Part shown: positions 1-5,223 of the stretch, piece by piece | How positions within the stretch are numbered: position 1 is the stretch's first letter | How the letters are laid out: each line of letters begins with the position of its first letter | NCBI GenBank assembly: GCA_003162615.1 | Contig: PMNG01000144.1 | Span: forward strand, 897 to 8,516 | Origin: Methanothrix sp. | GTDB lineage: Archaea; Halobacteriota; Methanosarcinia; Methanotrichales; Methanotrichaceae | DNA length: 7,620 bases | Direction: 5' to 3' | Program-made: the position numbers and the translations under genes | The notes under the pieces: generated by a model | Told to the model about the DNA's origin: nothing | The model's input: the letters and a program-made list of their open reading frames with translations, nothing else | Database searches by the model: none

Positions 1-1583
1 TCGCCGACTCCCTCGTCCACTCCGTCGGGCTTCATGACCTTCACCGGCAACGCGTCGCAAGGAGCCCAGTGGATGATTCTAAACCTGTCCTTCTTCGCCT
101 GATCAGGATCGACGTAGACTAATTTCGCCAAAGCGGGCTCTTCGCTTGTAAGCTCGACTGTGCAGAAGTCCTTCAGCCTGAATTGGTCTCCAGGCTTAAG
201 AGACTCTAGGTCGCTCCTGCACACAAACACCTTGTTTCCTGCAGGTATCTCCCGAAAGCCGCGGTCGATTGTGGGATGGAGCGGCGCGCACACGAGCGCG
301 GGCACCTCCCCCTCGATCTCGAGTTCGACTGGGTCCCAGACGAAAAAGTATCTGTTGGCCTCAGGGTCGATTAGCTTGCGATTTTCGGCATAGATTGTGT
401 CCATGCTTATGCTGATGTCGGTCTCGCCGACTCCCAGCTCCACCATGAACTTGCGCAGGGCCTCCGGCCTGATCCCACGACAGCGCATGGCTCTGACCGT
501 AGGCACTCTAGGATCGTCCCAGCTGGTGTACTCGCCTGCCTCTATGGCCTTCTTGAGCTTGCTGGTGCTGAAAGACCCAAACTGGTGGATCTTGATCTTT
601 CCCCAGTGAATCACCCTCGGATATTCCCAGCCCATGTGCCTGTAGAGGTACTTCTGCCTGCTTTCGCTGTCCGCCAGGTCTTTGCCCCGTAGGATGTGGG
701 TCATTCCGAGCAGGTGGTCCTCCACGCCGGACTCGAAGTCGAGCAAAGGCCAGACCCTGTACTTTGCTCCGACATGAGGATGGCTTGCTGTTACTATCCT
801 GAAGGCAGGCCAATCTCGCATGGCCGGGTCCTTGTTAGTCATGTCTGTCTTGACCCTCAGAACAGCTTGCCCTTCCGCCAGTGTGCCGTCGAGCATCTTC
901 TTCCACAGGTCCAGATTCTCCTCCGGCGACCTGTCGCGGTGGGCGCATGCAATCCCTGCATCCTTGTGCTCCTTGAACACGAGCTGCTCGCACTGACAGA
1001 CGTAAGCCCCGCCTCTTCGGATCAGCTCCTCCGCCACCTCATAGTAGAGCGGCAGCCTCTCGCTGGCTATTATCACCTGGTCAGGCTTCGCACCCAACCA
1101 GGCGCAGTCCTCCAGATACCAGCCATACGCCTCAGGCATCGGCCTTTTCTTTACAGGGTCGGTGTCGTCGAAGCGGATGAGGAATTTGCCGCCGTACTTC
1201 TTTACATACTCTGAGTTGATGATGATCCCACGGGCGCTTCCTAGAGTAGGCGGGCCGTTTGGGTTTGGTGCGAAGCGCATGACTACGCCACCTTCTGCTC
1301 CAACGAGGTCAGGAAGGCCTTTGGTCGGCTCTTTGTGCTCGGAGAGTTCTGCGATCAGCTCCGGTGCGATTGTCTCCAGGCGCTTCTCCCACTCTTCGGG
1401 ACTCATCGCAGCAACCAGGACTAAAACAGCCTTTATCTCTGGGCCGACCTCCTTTGCCCTGGGACGAAGCTCGGGATGCTCGCCCATGAGTTTTCCCATT
1501 ACAGCCCCGGAATTTGGAGCAGCTCTGTACTTCACAGCGTTCTGTAGCGCGTACTTCTCTATGAGCTCCCTGATCTCTGCCAT
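1..1583 (-). CDS. gltX: Glutamyl-tRNA synthetase, archaeal type (3' end outside window)
   Basis: Class I aminoacyl-tRNA synthetase that attaches glutamate to tRNA-Glu in the cytoplasm; archaeal enzymes are normally non-discriminating and also charge tRNA-Gln for later amidation by GatDE (family knowledge). Translation from the ATG at 1583 gives 527 residues before the left edge; the family is about 570, so roughly 40 C-terminal residues are missing. Seen: an archaeal N-terminal extension (about 1-95), the nucleotide-binding signature RFAPNPNGPPTLGSARG (103-119) with TLGS where HIGH normally stands, RFDDTDP (137-143), a possible zinc knuckle C196-x-C198 with C213-x-H215, and FSTSK (338-342) as the KMSKS equivalent; the rest is the anticodon-binding beta-barrel region. 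The start is supported by AGGAGAA at 1591-1597, 7 bases upstream. It lies 97 bases downstream of the Nudix gene on the same strand and may be partly cotranscribed. The many plus-strand open frames across it are shadows. Confidence 0.96.
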   Translation of the reverse strand, partial: MAEIRELIEKYALQNAVKYRAAPNSGAVMGKLMGEHPELRPRAKEVGPEIKAVLVLVAAMSPEEWEKRLETIAPELIAELSEHKEPTKGLPDLVGAEGGVVMRFAPNPNGPPTLGSARGIIINSEYVKKYGGKFLIRFDDTDPVKKRPMPEAYGWYLEDCAWLGAKPDQVIIASERLPLYYEVAEELIRRGGAYVCQCEQLVFKEHKDAGIACAHRDRSPEENLDLWKKMLDGTLAEGQAVLRVKTDMTNKDPAMRDWPAFRIVTASHPHVGAKYRVWPLLDFESGVEDHLLGMTHILRGKDLADSESRQKYLYRHMGWEYPRVIHWGKIKIHQFGSFSTSKLKKAIEAGEYTSWDDPRVPTVRAMRCRGIRPEALRKFMVELGVGETDISISMDTIYAENRKLIDPEANRYFFVWDPVELEIEGEVPALVCAPLHPTIDRGFREIPAGNKVFVCRSDLESLKPGDQFRLKDFCTVELTSEEPALAKLVYVDPDQAKKDRFRIIHWAPCDALPVKVMKPDGVDEGVG

Positions 1584-1610
1584 TCTGTACTTCTCCTGAA
1601 AACAGCCTCG

Positions 1611-1632
1611 TTTGTATCAGTCTTTCTACAAA
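1611..1632. promoter_or_regulatory. Inverted repeat in the gltX leader
   Basis: TTTGTA (1611-1616) and TACAAA (1627-1632) form a perfect 6-bp dyad with a 10-base spacer, 28 to 49 bases upstream of the gltX start. A weak A/T-rich candidate TATA element on the minus strand lies near 1640-1650, which would put the dyad at the transcription start. An operator or leader hairpin is possible; chance is not excluded. Confidence 0.3.
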
Positions 1633-1680
1633 GGGATATCTCTTATTGTTGGGCAGGGATTTGACCTTGGAATCAATGTT

Positions 1681-2100
1681 CTATGCTTGGCGATTGCTGA
1701 TAGGGTCAGAGCAATACAGTCTTAATGCATCTCCTATCATTTTGTCATGATCGAAAGCAAGCATGGGCAGGTTGTAAAGCGGAAAGACCTCCGCCGATTT
1801 GGCATCGGATCCTGAGACCAGATTACCCGACCCCTTGGAAAAGTAGCAGATGGAGACCACATGTCCCCGAGGATCGCGATTGGGATCTGAGTAGACACCT
1901 ACCAGGCCAACAAGATCGATCACGAGGCCAGTCTCCTCCCTAGCCTCTCTGACAACGGCCTCTTCGGTGCTCTCGCCTATCTCCACAAACCCGCCAGGAA
2001 GAGCGTAACAGCCTTGGAACGGCGGATTCAACCTCCTGATGAGCACTACTCCGCCTTCGAAGAAGATGACCGAATCCACTGCTAGGAGAGGTGTTCTCAT
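1681..2100 (-). CDS. Nudix hydrolase, ADP-ribose pyrophosphatase-like
   Basis: A 139-residue Nudix hydrolase, predicted to split a nucleoside diphosphate linked to another moiety (ADP-ribose the most likely substrate) in the cytoplasm with Mg2+ or Mn2+. The complete Nudix box GX5EX7REUXEEXGU is present: G37, E43, R51-E52, E55-E56, G58-L59. Downstream, DPNRDPRGH (72-80), with a proline about 14-15 residues past the box, is typical of archaeal ADP-ribose pyrophosphatases; the exact substrate is inferred. The frame is open to an ATG at 2211, but the shorter start is preferred: MRTPLLAVDSV matches the usual N-terminus, the length fits the family, AAAGGTT lies just upstream (2105-2111), and a TATA-like element at 2139-2146 would start transcription inside the longer frame. 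It precedes gltX on the same strand. Confidence 0.9.
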   Translation of the reverse strand: MRTPLLAVDSVIFFEGGVVLIRRLNPPFQGCYALPGGFVEIGESTEEAVVREAREETGLVIDLVGLVGVYSDPNRDPRGHVVSICYFSKGSGNLVSGSDAKSAEVFPLYNLPMLAFDHDKMIGDALRLYCSDPISNRQA

Positions 2101-2138
2101 TGCGAACCTTTGAGGCGTAACCTTTGCCGGACCGAAAA

Positions 2139-2146
2139 GCTTATTT
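2139..2146 (-). promoter_or_regulatory. Candidate TATA box of the Nudix gene
   Basis: On the minus strand this reads AAATAAGC, preceded by purine-rich CCGC. Transcription about 25 bases downstream (near 2117) would give a leader of about 16 bases before the ATG at 2100. It fits archaeal TATA spacing but the match is only moderate. Confidence 0.35.
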
Positions 2147-2250
2147 GCGGCATGCGTCGTTACCACACACGGCAAAGGTCGATTTGTGATCTCCCTCCTT
2201 AACCCTAACATCCAATCGACTTTTGCCTCTTGTTCATCATGATTGAGTTC

Positions 2251-2265
2251 AAAAGATAATCTTTT
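2251..2265. promoter_or_regulatory. Perfect 15-bp dyad, operator-like
   Basis: AAAAGAT and ATCTTTT flank a single central A, a perfect palindrome in the divergent region. Its right arm runs into CTTTTCGG, which also follows the candidate TATA element of the Nudix gene on the opposite strand (2132-2139). The symmetry suggests a dimeric regulator site; the regulator is unknown. Confidence 0.35.
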
Positions 2266-2380
2266 CGGTGCAGACTCGATGGTGAATGACTACAGTGTGT
2301 GGACGGTGTAGTGAGGATCATGCAGTGCAGTCGTGCAGTGTGTGCAACAAGTGACAACCCATCCGCGAAGGCGACGAAGC

Positions 2381-2389
2381 TAAATGTAT
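2381..2389 (+). promoter_or_regulatory. Candidate TATA box of the mfnE-like gene (leaderless start)
   Basis: TAAATGTAT is centred about 23 bases before the ATG at 2408, so transcription would begin at or within a few bases of the start codon. No ribosome binding site is visible in the pyrimidine-rich stretch between them, consistent with a leaderless mRNA. Confidence 0.45.
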
Positions 2390-2407
2390 TGCCCCTTTCT
2401 TTAACTC

Positions 2408-3016
2408 ATGCCCTTTTACGTTCTCAAGCTGGGGGGCAGCCTGATCGGTTCAGCCAGAGCTATTATGTCCAGGTTATCTGAACTTGAGGCCAAAGGCTAT
2501 AGCTTCCTGGTGGTTCCGGGAGGAGGCCCAATGGCCGATCTGGTTCGTGAACTATTCTCGAAGTACAATCTTTCGGATGAGGCAGCCCACTGGATGGCCA
2601 TCCTGGCCATGGAGCAGTACGCATATCTCTTGGCAGACGGTACTGGTGCCGTCTTGACAACGGAAATCGCCAATTGCGATGGAGTAAAGGTTCTACTGCC
2701 TTATCACGCTCTGATGGAGGACGATAGCGGTCTCAAGCACTGCTGGGATTACACCTCCGATGCCGTGGCCGCGCTGGTGGCCACAAGGCTGAACGTCGAT
2801 CTCATCAAGGCAACGGATGTCGATGGTATAATAATGAACGGCGAGCTGGTGGAAGAGGTCACAGCCGCCTCGCTGGGCCGAGTAAAGTCTTGCCTTGATC
2901 ATGGAAGTCTTGAGCTTATCAAAGGCAGAAGCTGCTGGATTCTTAACGCGACCGATCCTGATCAGCTCATCGATTCAATAATTACAGGAAGGGGAGGGAC
3001 AGTTGTAAAGGGGTAG
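2408..3016 (+). CDS. mfnE: Amino acid kinase family protein, probable MfnE (methanofuran biosynthesis)
   Basis: A 202-residue kinase of the amino acid kinase fold. The N-terminus FYVLKLGGSLIG (3-14) carries the phosphate-binding lysine and glycines; VVPGGGPMADLV (35-46) is the second glycine loop; DYTSDAVAAL and KATDVDGI near residues 114-141 form the nucleotide/Mg region; the C-terminus ends in GRGGTVVKG. The short length and this combination fit MfnE, which phosphorylates (5-(aminomethyl)furan-3-yl)methyl phosphate to the diphosphate with ATP before condensation with tyramine in methanofuran synthesis. Kinase fold: seen. MfnE identity: inferred from length, motifs and a methanogen-like context; other short members (uridylate or glutamate kinase relatives, isopentenyl phosphate kinase) are usually longer. 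The first ATG is used; it lacks a ribosome binding site and appears leaderless. It has no close partner gene in the window. Confidence 0.8.
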   Translation: MPFYVLKLGGSLIGSARAIMSRLSELEAKGYSFLVVPGGGPMADLVRELFSKYNLSDEAAHWMAILAMEQYAYLLADGTGAVLTTEIANCDGVKVLLPYHALMEDDSGLKHCWDYTSDAVAALVATRLNVDLIKATDVDGIIMNGELVEEVTAASLGRVKSCLDHGSLELIKGRSCWILNATDPDQLIDSIITGRGGTVVKG

Positions 3017-3057
3017 GAACGTAGCGTTCGGAAACTCAAACTTCTTACCTTGCCTTT
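3017..3057 (+). terminator. Weak candidate terminator after mfnE-like gene
   Basis: GAACG-TAG-CGTTC (3017-3029) forms a 5-bp hairpin directly after the stop codon, followed by a pyrimidine-rich stretch with short T runs. Archaeal termination depends mainly on T tracts, so this is only suggestive. Confidence 0.3.
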
Positions 3058-3077
3058 CTGTCTAGTCTATGGGAAGG

Positions 3078-3083
3078 TTTATA
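3078..3083 (+). promoter_or_regulatory. TATA box of the zinc-ribbon/aEF-1beta unit
   Basis: TTTATA preceded by purine-rich GGGAAGG (a plausible BRE). Transcription about 25 bases on, near 3105, gives a leader of about 10 bases before the ATG at 3115 and excludes the upstream GTG at 3088 as a start. Confidence 0.55.
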
Positions 3084-3114
3084 CCATGTGATACAGCAAC
3101 CAGAAGTGAGAAAC

Positions 3115-3285
3115 ATGAAGGAAGAAATACCCGAGAAGTGCATATCGTGTGGCGTGACGCTGACCGGTGTAGGCGGGGTTAAGTTTCCCTGTCCTAGCTG
3201 CGGTACAGTAATAGCCAGATGCAACAGATGTAAAAAACAGAGCAATGCCTACACCTGCAAGGTGTGCGGTTTTGCAGGTCCTTGA
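3115..3285 (+). CDS. Small four-CXXC zinc-ribbon protein (COG2888-like, HVO_2753-like)
   Basis: A 56-residue cytoplasmic protein made almost entirely of two zinc fingers: CISC (9-12), CPSC, CNRC and CKVC. The pattern and the RCNRCKKQSNAYTCKVCGFAGP-type ending match a widespread archaeal family annotated as zinc-ribbon RNA-binding proteins linked to translation; the Haloferax member HVO_2753 binds zinc and affects swarming and biofilm formation (from memory). The ATG at 3115 is chosen over an in-frame GTG at 3088 because the TATA box at 3078-3083 would start transcription after the GTG and because family members begin just before the first CXXC. The aEF-1beta gene follows after 9 bases, with its ribosome binding site overlapping this stop codon; this pairing is, as I recall, conserved in archaea and supports a translation role. 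Confidence 0.9.
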   Translation: MKEEIPEKCISCGVTLTGVGGVKFPCPSCGTVIARCNRCKKQSNAYTCKVCGFAGP

Positions 3286-3294
3286 GGTGACTTG

Positions 3295-3564
3295 ATGGGA
3301 GACGTAGCGATAAGGATGAAGGTCATGCCTGAGAGCACTGATGTGGATCTGGCCAAGCTAGGGGAAGCCATCAAAGCAGTCGTTCCCAGCTATGCAAGGC
3401 TGCACGCCGTTGAGGAGAAGCCGATTGCCTTCGGACTGAAGGCCCTAATAGTGGTCACAATTATGGACGATAAGAGTGGCCACAGCCCGGAGGAGACGGA
3501 ACTCCTCTTCGCCAAGATTCCGGGTGTGGAGTCGGTCGAAGTGGAAGAGGTAGGTCTTCTCTAA
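3295..3564 (+). CDS. ef1b: Translation elongation factor 1-beta (aEF-1beta)
   Basis: An 89-residue guanine nucleotide exchange factor that reloads elongation factor aEF-1alpha with GTP during protein synthesis in the cytoplasm. The whole protein corresponds to the catalytic domain of eukaryotic EF-1beta: MGDVAIRMKVMPES at the start, KPIAFGLKALIV (about 41-52) and the C-terminal FAKIPGVESVEVEEVG, all hallmark segments, at the usual archaeal length. The ATG at 3295 is preferred over the adjacent in-frame TTG at 3292: GAGGTGA (3284-3290) lies 4 bases upstream and overlaps the TGA of the zinc-ribbon gene, so translation of the two is probably coupled. A tRNA gene starts 12 bases after the stop. 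Confidence 0.97.
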   Translation: MGDVAIRMKVMPESTDVDLAKLGEAIKAVVPSYARLHAVEEKPIAFGLKALIVVTIMDDKSGHSPEETELLFAKIPGVESVEVEEVGLL

Positions 3565-3576
3565 CTTTTCTTTTCA

Positions 3577-3648
3577 GGGCTTGTAGATCAGCGGTAGATC
3601 GCCGCCTTCGCAAGGCGGAGGCCGCGGGTTCGAGTCCCGCCAAGTCCA
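3577..3648 (+). tRNA. tRNA-Ala (anticodon CGC)
   Basis: A full cloverleaf of 72 bases. Acceptor GGGCTTG (3577-3583) pairs with CAAGTCC (3641-3647) and includes the G3-U70 wobble that identifies alanine tRNAs. D arm GATC/GATC (3586-3589, 3597-3600) has loop AGCGGTA; anticodon stem CCGCC/GGCGG (3602-3606, 3614-3618) has loop TTCGCAA, giving anticodon CGC for GCG codons; a 5-base variable loop; T arm GCGGG/CCCGC with loop TTCGAGT; discriminator A at 3648. The terminal CCA is not encoded in full. No intron. No separate TATA box is evident in the 12 bases after aEF-1beta, so it may be cotranscribed or use a promoter inside that gene. T-rich DNA follows (3650-3675) and could terminate transcription. 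Confidence 0.97.
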
Positions 3649-3735
3649 CTTTTCGATGTTTTTGCGTCATTTTGGAATAGCTGATTCGATTAAAAATTTG
3701 AATTCTTCTTCTCGATGCCTCAAATATGATCATCG

Positions 3736-3756
3736 GTTCAGTTTCCTAACTGGAAC
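3736..3756 (+). terminator. Hairpin downstream of tRNA-Ala, possible terminator
   Basis: GTTCAGTT (3736-3743) pairs with AACTGGAAC (3748-3756) around a TCCT loop, with one bulged G, and is followed by ATCTTTATC. It lies in the 253 bases between the tRNA and the next gene start, a stretch with no convincing coding sequence that also holds the TATA box at 3804-3810. Confidence 0.3.
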
Positions 3757-3803
3757 ATCTTTATCGAATCAGTACCTGCAAGATTTGTCTGACCTAGACC
3801 ACC

Positions 3804-3810
3804 TTATAAA
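3804..3810 (+). promoter_or_regulatory. TATA box for the 158-residue hypothetical gene
   Basis: TTATAAA within CCTTATAAATC, close to the archaeal consensus. Transcription near 3833 would leave a leader of about 70 bases before the ATG at 3902 (about 42 if the ATG at 3875 is used) and makes coding use of the upstream open frame unlikely. Confidence 0.5.
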
Positions 3811-3901
3811 TCTCGTCACAGAGCCCTCTTCATGCCTTCTCTTTTCAACAGAATTTCCACTGACCGAAGAGGTTATGTGTATTCATCGTCTCTATACTAT
3901 T

Positions 3902-4378
3902 ATGGCTACAGAGGACCCAATCAAATTGAATTTTGGGGCGTATCTTCTCCAATTTGATCGAAGCGAGTACAACATCGAAATGAGGGACGACATTGCCATA
4001 GCCACAGCAAAGGATGATCCAAATAGTAAAGCAAGAATCTCGATCTTGCCGAGCGTTTCTTGGACAAATCTGTACGAAGACACTCTGCAAAGAGTTCGAA
4101 CAGCTTCGCAGGACTTCCCTTGGATGATCGAGAACATCCCACCTGAAAGTCGCAGCCCAGGTCCTGAGCGCATTCAGGTAGATGGTCGCGATGGATTTCG
4201 TGTTCAGAATGCCTATCTGGGCAAAGATGGAACTGTTATTTTATCTGCAGAACGGGTAGGCTGCTGGCTTGATGACTTCGTTATATGCGAGATCCTTGCC
4301 ATCTATTCTCCGGATGATAGGGGAACTGTGTCCCTGGTGAGGTCGATAGTTAAAACGATACACTTTGAGAATTCCTAG
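3902..4378 (+). CDS. Hypothetical protein, 158 residues
   Basis: Function not recognised. The reading frame is open from 3656, but the first 82 residues look non-coding and a good TATA box sits at 3804-3810, so the start is placed at MATEDPIKLNFGAYLL (3902); an ATG at 3875 (adding MCIHRLYTI) is the alternative. Neither has a well-spaced ribosome binding site. The protein is acidic, without signal peptide or membrane segment, so probably cytoplasmic. It reads as alternating beta-strand and loop segments, with a helix around 60-75 (LYEDTLQRVRTA). The C-terminal stretch ending YSPDDRGTVSLVRSIVKTIHFE recalls, loosely, the ends of small Methanothrix beta-rich proteins of the form PWDEGTLNLLNTIHVE; this resemblance is from memory and unverified. 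It is separated from the next gene by an inverted-repeat structure. Confidence 0.65.
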   Translation: MATEDPIKLNFGAYLLQFDRSEYNIEMRDDIAIATAKDDPNSKARISILPSVSWTNLYEDTLQRVRTASQDFPWMIENIPPESRSPGPERIQVDGRDGFRVQNAYLGKDGTVILSAERVGCWLDDFVICEILAIYSPDDRGTVSLVRSIVKTIHFENS

Positions 4379-4382
4379 ATTC

Positions 4383-4444
4383 CTTTGGCCCTCATCATCC
4401 ATAGTTCCGTCATCTATGGCTATATCCATTTAAAGGGCCCAAAG
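4383..4444. repeat. Nested inverted repeats between the hypothetical and methyltransferase genes
   Basis: Outer arms CTTTGGCCC (4383-4391) and GGGCCCAAAG (4435-4444) pair over 9 bp with one bulged C. Inside them CCATAG (4399-4404) and CTATGG (4414-4419) form a perfect 6-bp hairpin with a 9-base loop. It could be the terminator of the upstream gene or a structured leader. The right part also holds TATATCC and TTTAAA, candidate TATA elements for the methyltransferase gene. Confidence 0.45.
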
Positions 4445-4481
4445 ATGTGATTTTCCTGAGAGATTAGGCGTCTATTAAAAT

Positions 4482-5153
4482 ATGCAAGGGGGATTCTGGA
4501 CGAAAGCGCTAGATCCATGGTCGATCGATTATTTTGAGGACAAGTTTGCGAAACCTGATCCCTGGAAATATTTCACTTCGATCTACGAAAGGACGAAGTA
4601 CCAGAGGCAACTTGATATTATAAAAGACCGCAATCAAAATCCTCAAAGGATCCTTGAGATCGGTTCAGCCGAAGGTGCCCAGACCCTCCTATTGGCCGCT
4701 CAATTCCCAGAAGCTAATATTACGGCAATAGAGATATCCTCGAATGCTCTAGGAAGGGCTAAGAATAATCTGTTGCAGTTCGCCGATAGAATTGAGCTGA
4801 TAAATGCTGACATCGCAGAATACGAACCCTGCATCGAAGATAGCTTCTACGACGTCTGCATATGGAGCGAATCGATCTACTATCTGGGTGCACGGCTTCC
4901 ATTGACCACGACATACGATCTTCTGGCCAAGGTTATGGACAAGCTGAAAGATAGTGCTTTGCTGGTCATGGCCAATACAGTGGGCCTGCCTGAGGGTATA
5001 CCTGAACACGTTGTGACCAAACGGCCAATTATAGACTGCTATTATTCCCTCATGTCCAGCCTAGCTTTGCCTATATTGAAATCAAACTACTTAGAGGATA
5101 AGCTGGGACGGACGTACGAATACCAGATCTGGGCATTCGAGCTCAAATTATAA
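4482..5153 (+). CDS. SAM-dependent methyltransferase, NodS-like
   Basis: A 223-residue class I methyltransferase. The opening FEDKFAKPDPWKYFTSIYERTKYQRQ region (18-43) is the DPW...YE..KY signature of NodS-type N-methyltransferases. Motif I is ILEIGSAEGAQ (57-67), the acidic residue after strand 2 is E84 in TAIEIS, motif II/III is LINADIAEYEP (106-116), and SFYDVCIWSESIYYL (121-135) is motif IV. The full Rossmann methyltransferase domain is present, so it should be active. NodS methylates a deacetylated glucosamine in rhizobial Nod factors; in archaea the substrate is unknown, and a sugar or small molecule is only an inference. The ATG at 4482 is the first in frame; no good ribosome binding site is seen, and the TTTAAA at 4429-4434 would give a leader of about 25 bases. 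The next gene is convergent. Confidence 0.9.
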   Translation: MQGGFWTKALDPWSIDYFEDKFAKPDPWKYFTSIYERTKYQRQLDIIKDRNQNPQRILEIGSAEGAQTLLLAAQFPEANITAIEISSNALGRAKNNLLQFADRIELINADIAEYEPCIEDSFYDVCIWSESIYYLGARLPLTTTYDLLAKVMDKLKDSALLVMANTVGLPEGIPEHVVTKRPIIDCYYSLMSSLALPILKSNYLEDKLGRTYEYQIWAFELKL

Positions 5154-5159
5154 CTTGTT

Positions 5160-5192
5160 GTTGAGAAAAATAATAAGCTGCATTTAGCAGCT
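5160..5192 (-). terminator. Hairpin plus T-rich tail, terminator of the secreted-protein gene
   Basis: AGCTGC (5176-5181) and GCAGCT (5187-5192) form a perfect 6-bp stem with a 5-base loop. On the minus strand the stem is followed by TTATTATTTTTCTC, a classic hairpin and U-tract order, so it most likely ends the minus-strand gene; it lies between two convergent genes and could stop both. Confidence 0.55.
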
Positions 5193-5223
5193 AAGCCCAT
5201 TTGATTAAGAGGCATTGCCCAAT

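Larger units (their letters stand above)
2101..2407. other. Divergent intergenic region between Nudix gene and mfnE-like gene
   Basis: 307 bases with no convincing gene. It holds a candidate minus-strand TATA element (2139-2146), a perfect dyad (2251-2265), CCGAAAAG at 2132-2139 with its reverse complement CTTTTCGG at 2261-2268, a GTG-rich patch with TGCAGTG repeated at 2321-2327 and 2334-2340, and a candidate plus-strand TATA element (2381-2389). A short plus-strand open frame starting at 2299 overlaps the kinase gene in another frame and has no family resemblance. Confidence 0.6.

Noticed and set aside
160..1599. Several plus-strand open frames (160-393, 397-609, 696-1214, 1162-1599) and a minus-strand frame at 508-813.
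   Set aside because: They lie in other frames across gltX, whose translation is clearly a synthetase; their products are low-complexity and match nothing.
2101..2211. N-terminal extension of the Nudix frame to the ATG at 2211.
   Set aside because: No ribosome binding site at that ATG, the extension lacks family character, and a TATA-like element lies inside it; a strong AGGAGG-like stretch near 2190 has no start codon at proper distance.
2299..2481. Plus-strand 60-residue frame overlapping the start of the kinase gene.
   Set aside because: It overlaps the kinase in another frame and shows no domain or ribosome binding site.
3088..3114. GTG start at 3088 for the zinc-ribbon protein.
   Set aside because: It falls only 4 bases after the TATA box, upstream of the expected transcription start.
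3461..3733. Minus-strand 90-residue frame containing GLEPAASALRRRR.
   Set aside because: This is the well-known spurious peptide from reading a tRNA gene in antisense; it overlaps tRNA-Ala and aEF-1beta.
3656..3901. Coding use of the upstream 82 codons of the 240-codon frame.
   Set aside because: The ATG at 3656 has no ribosome binding site, the peptide is compositionally random, and a good TATA box at 3804-3810 lies within it.
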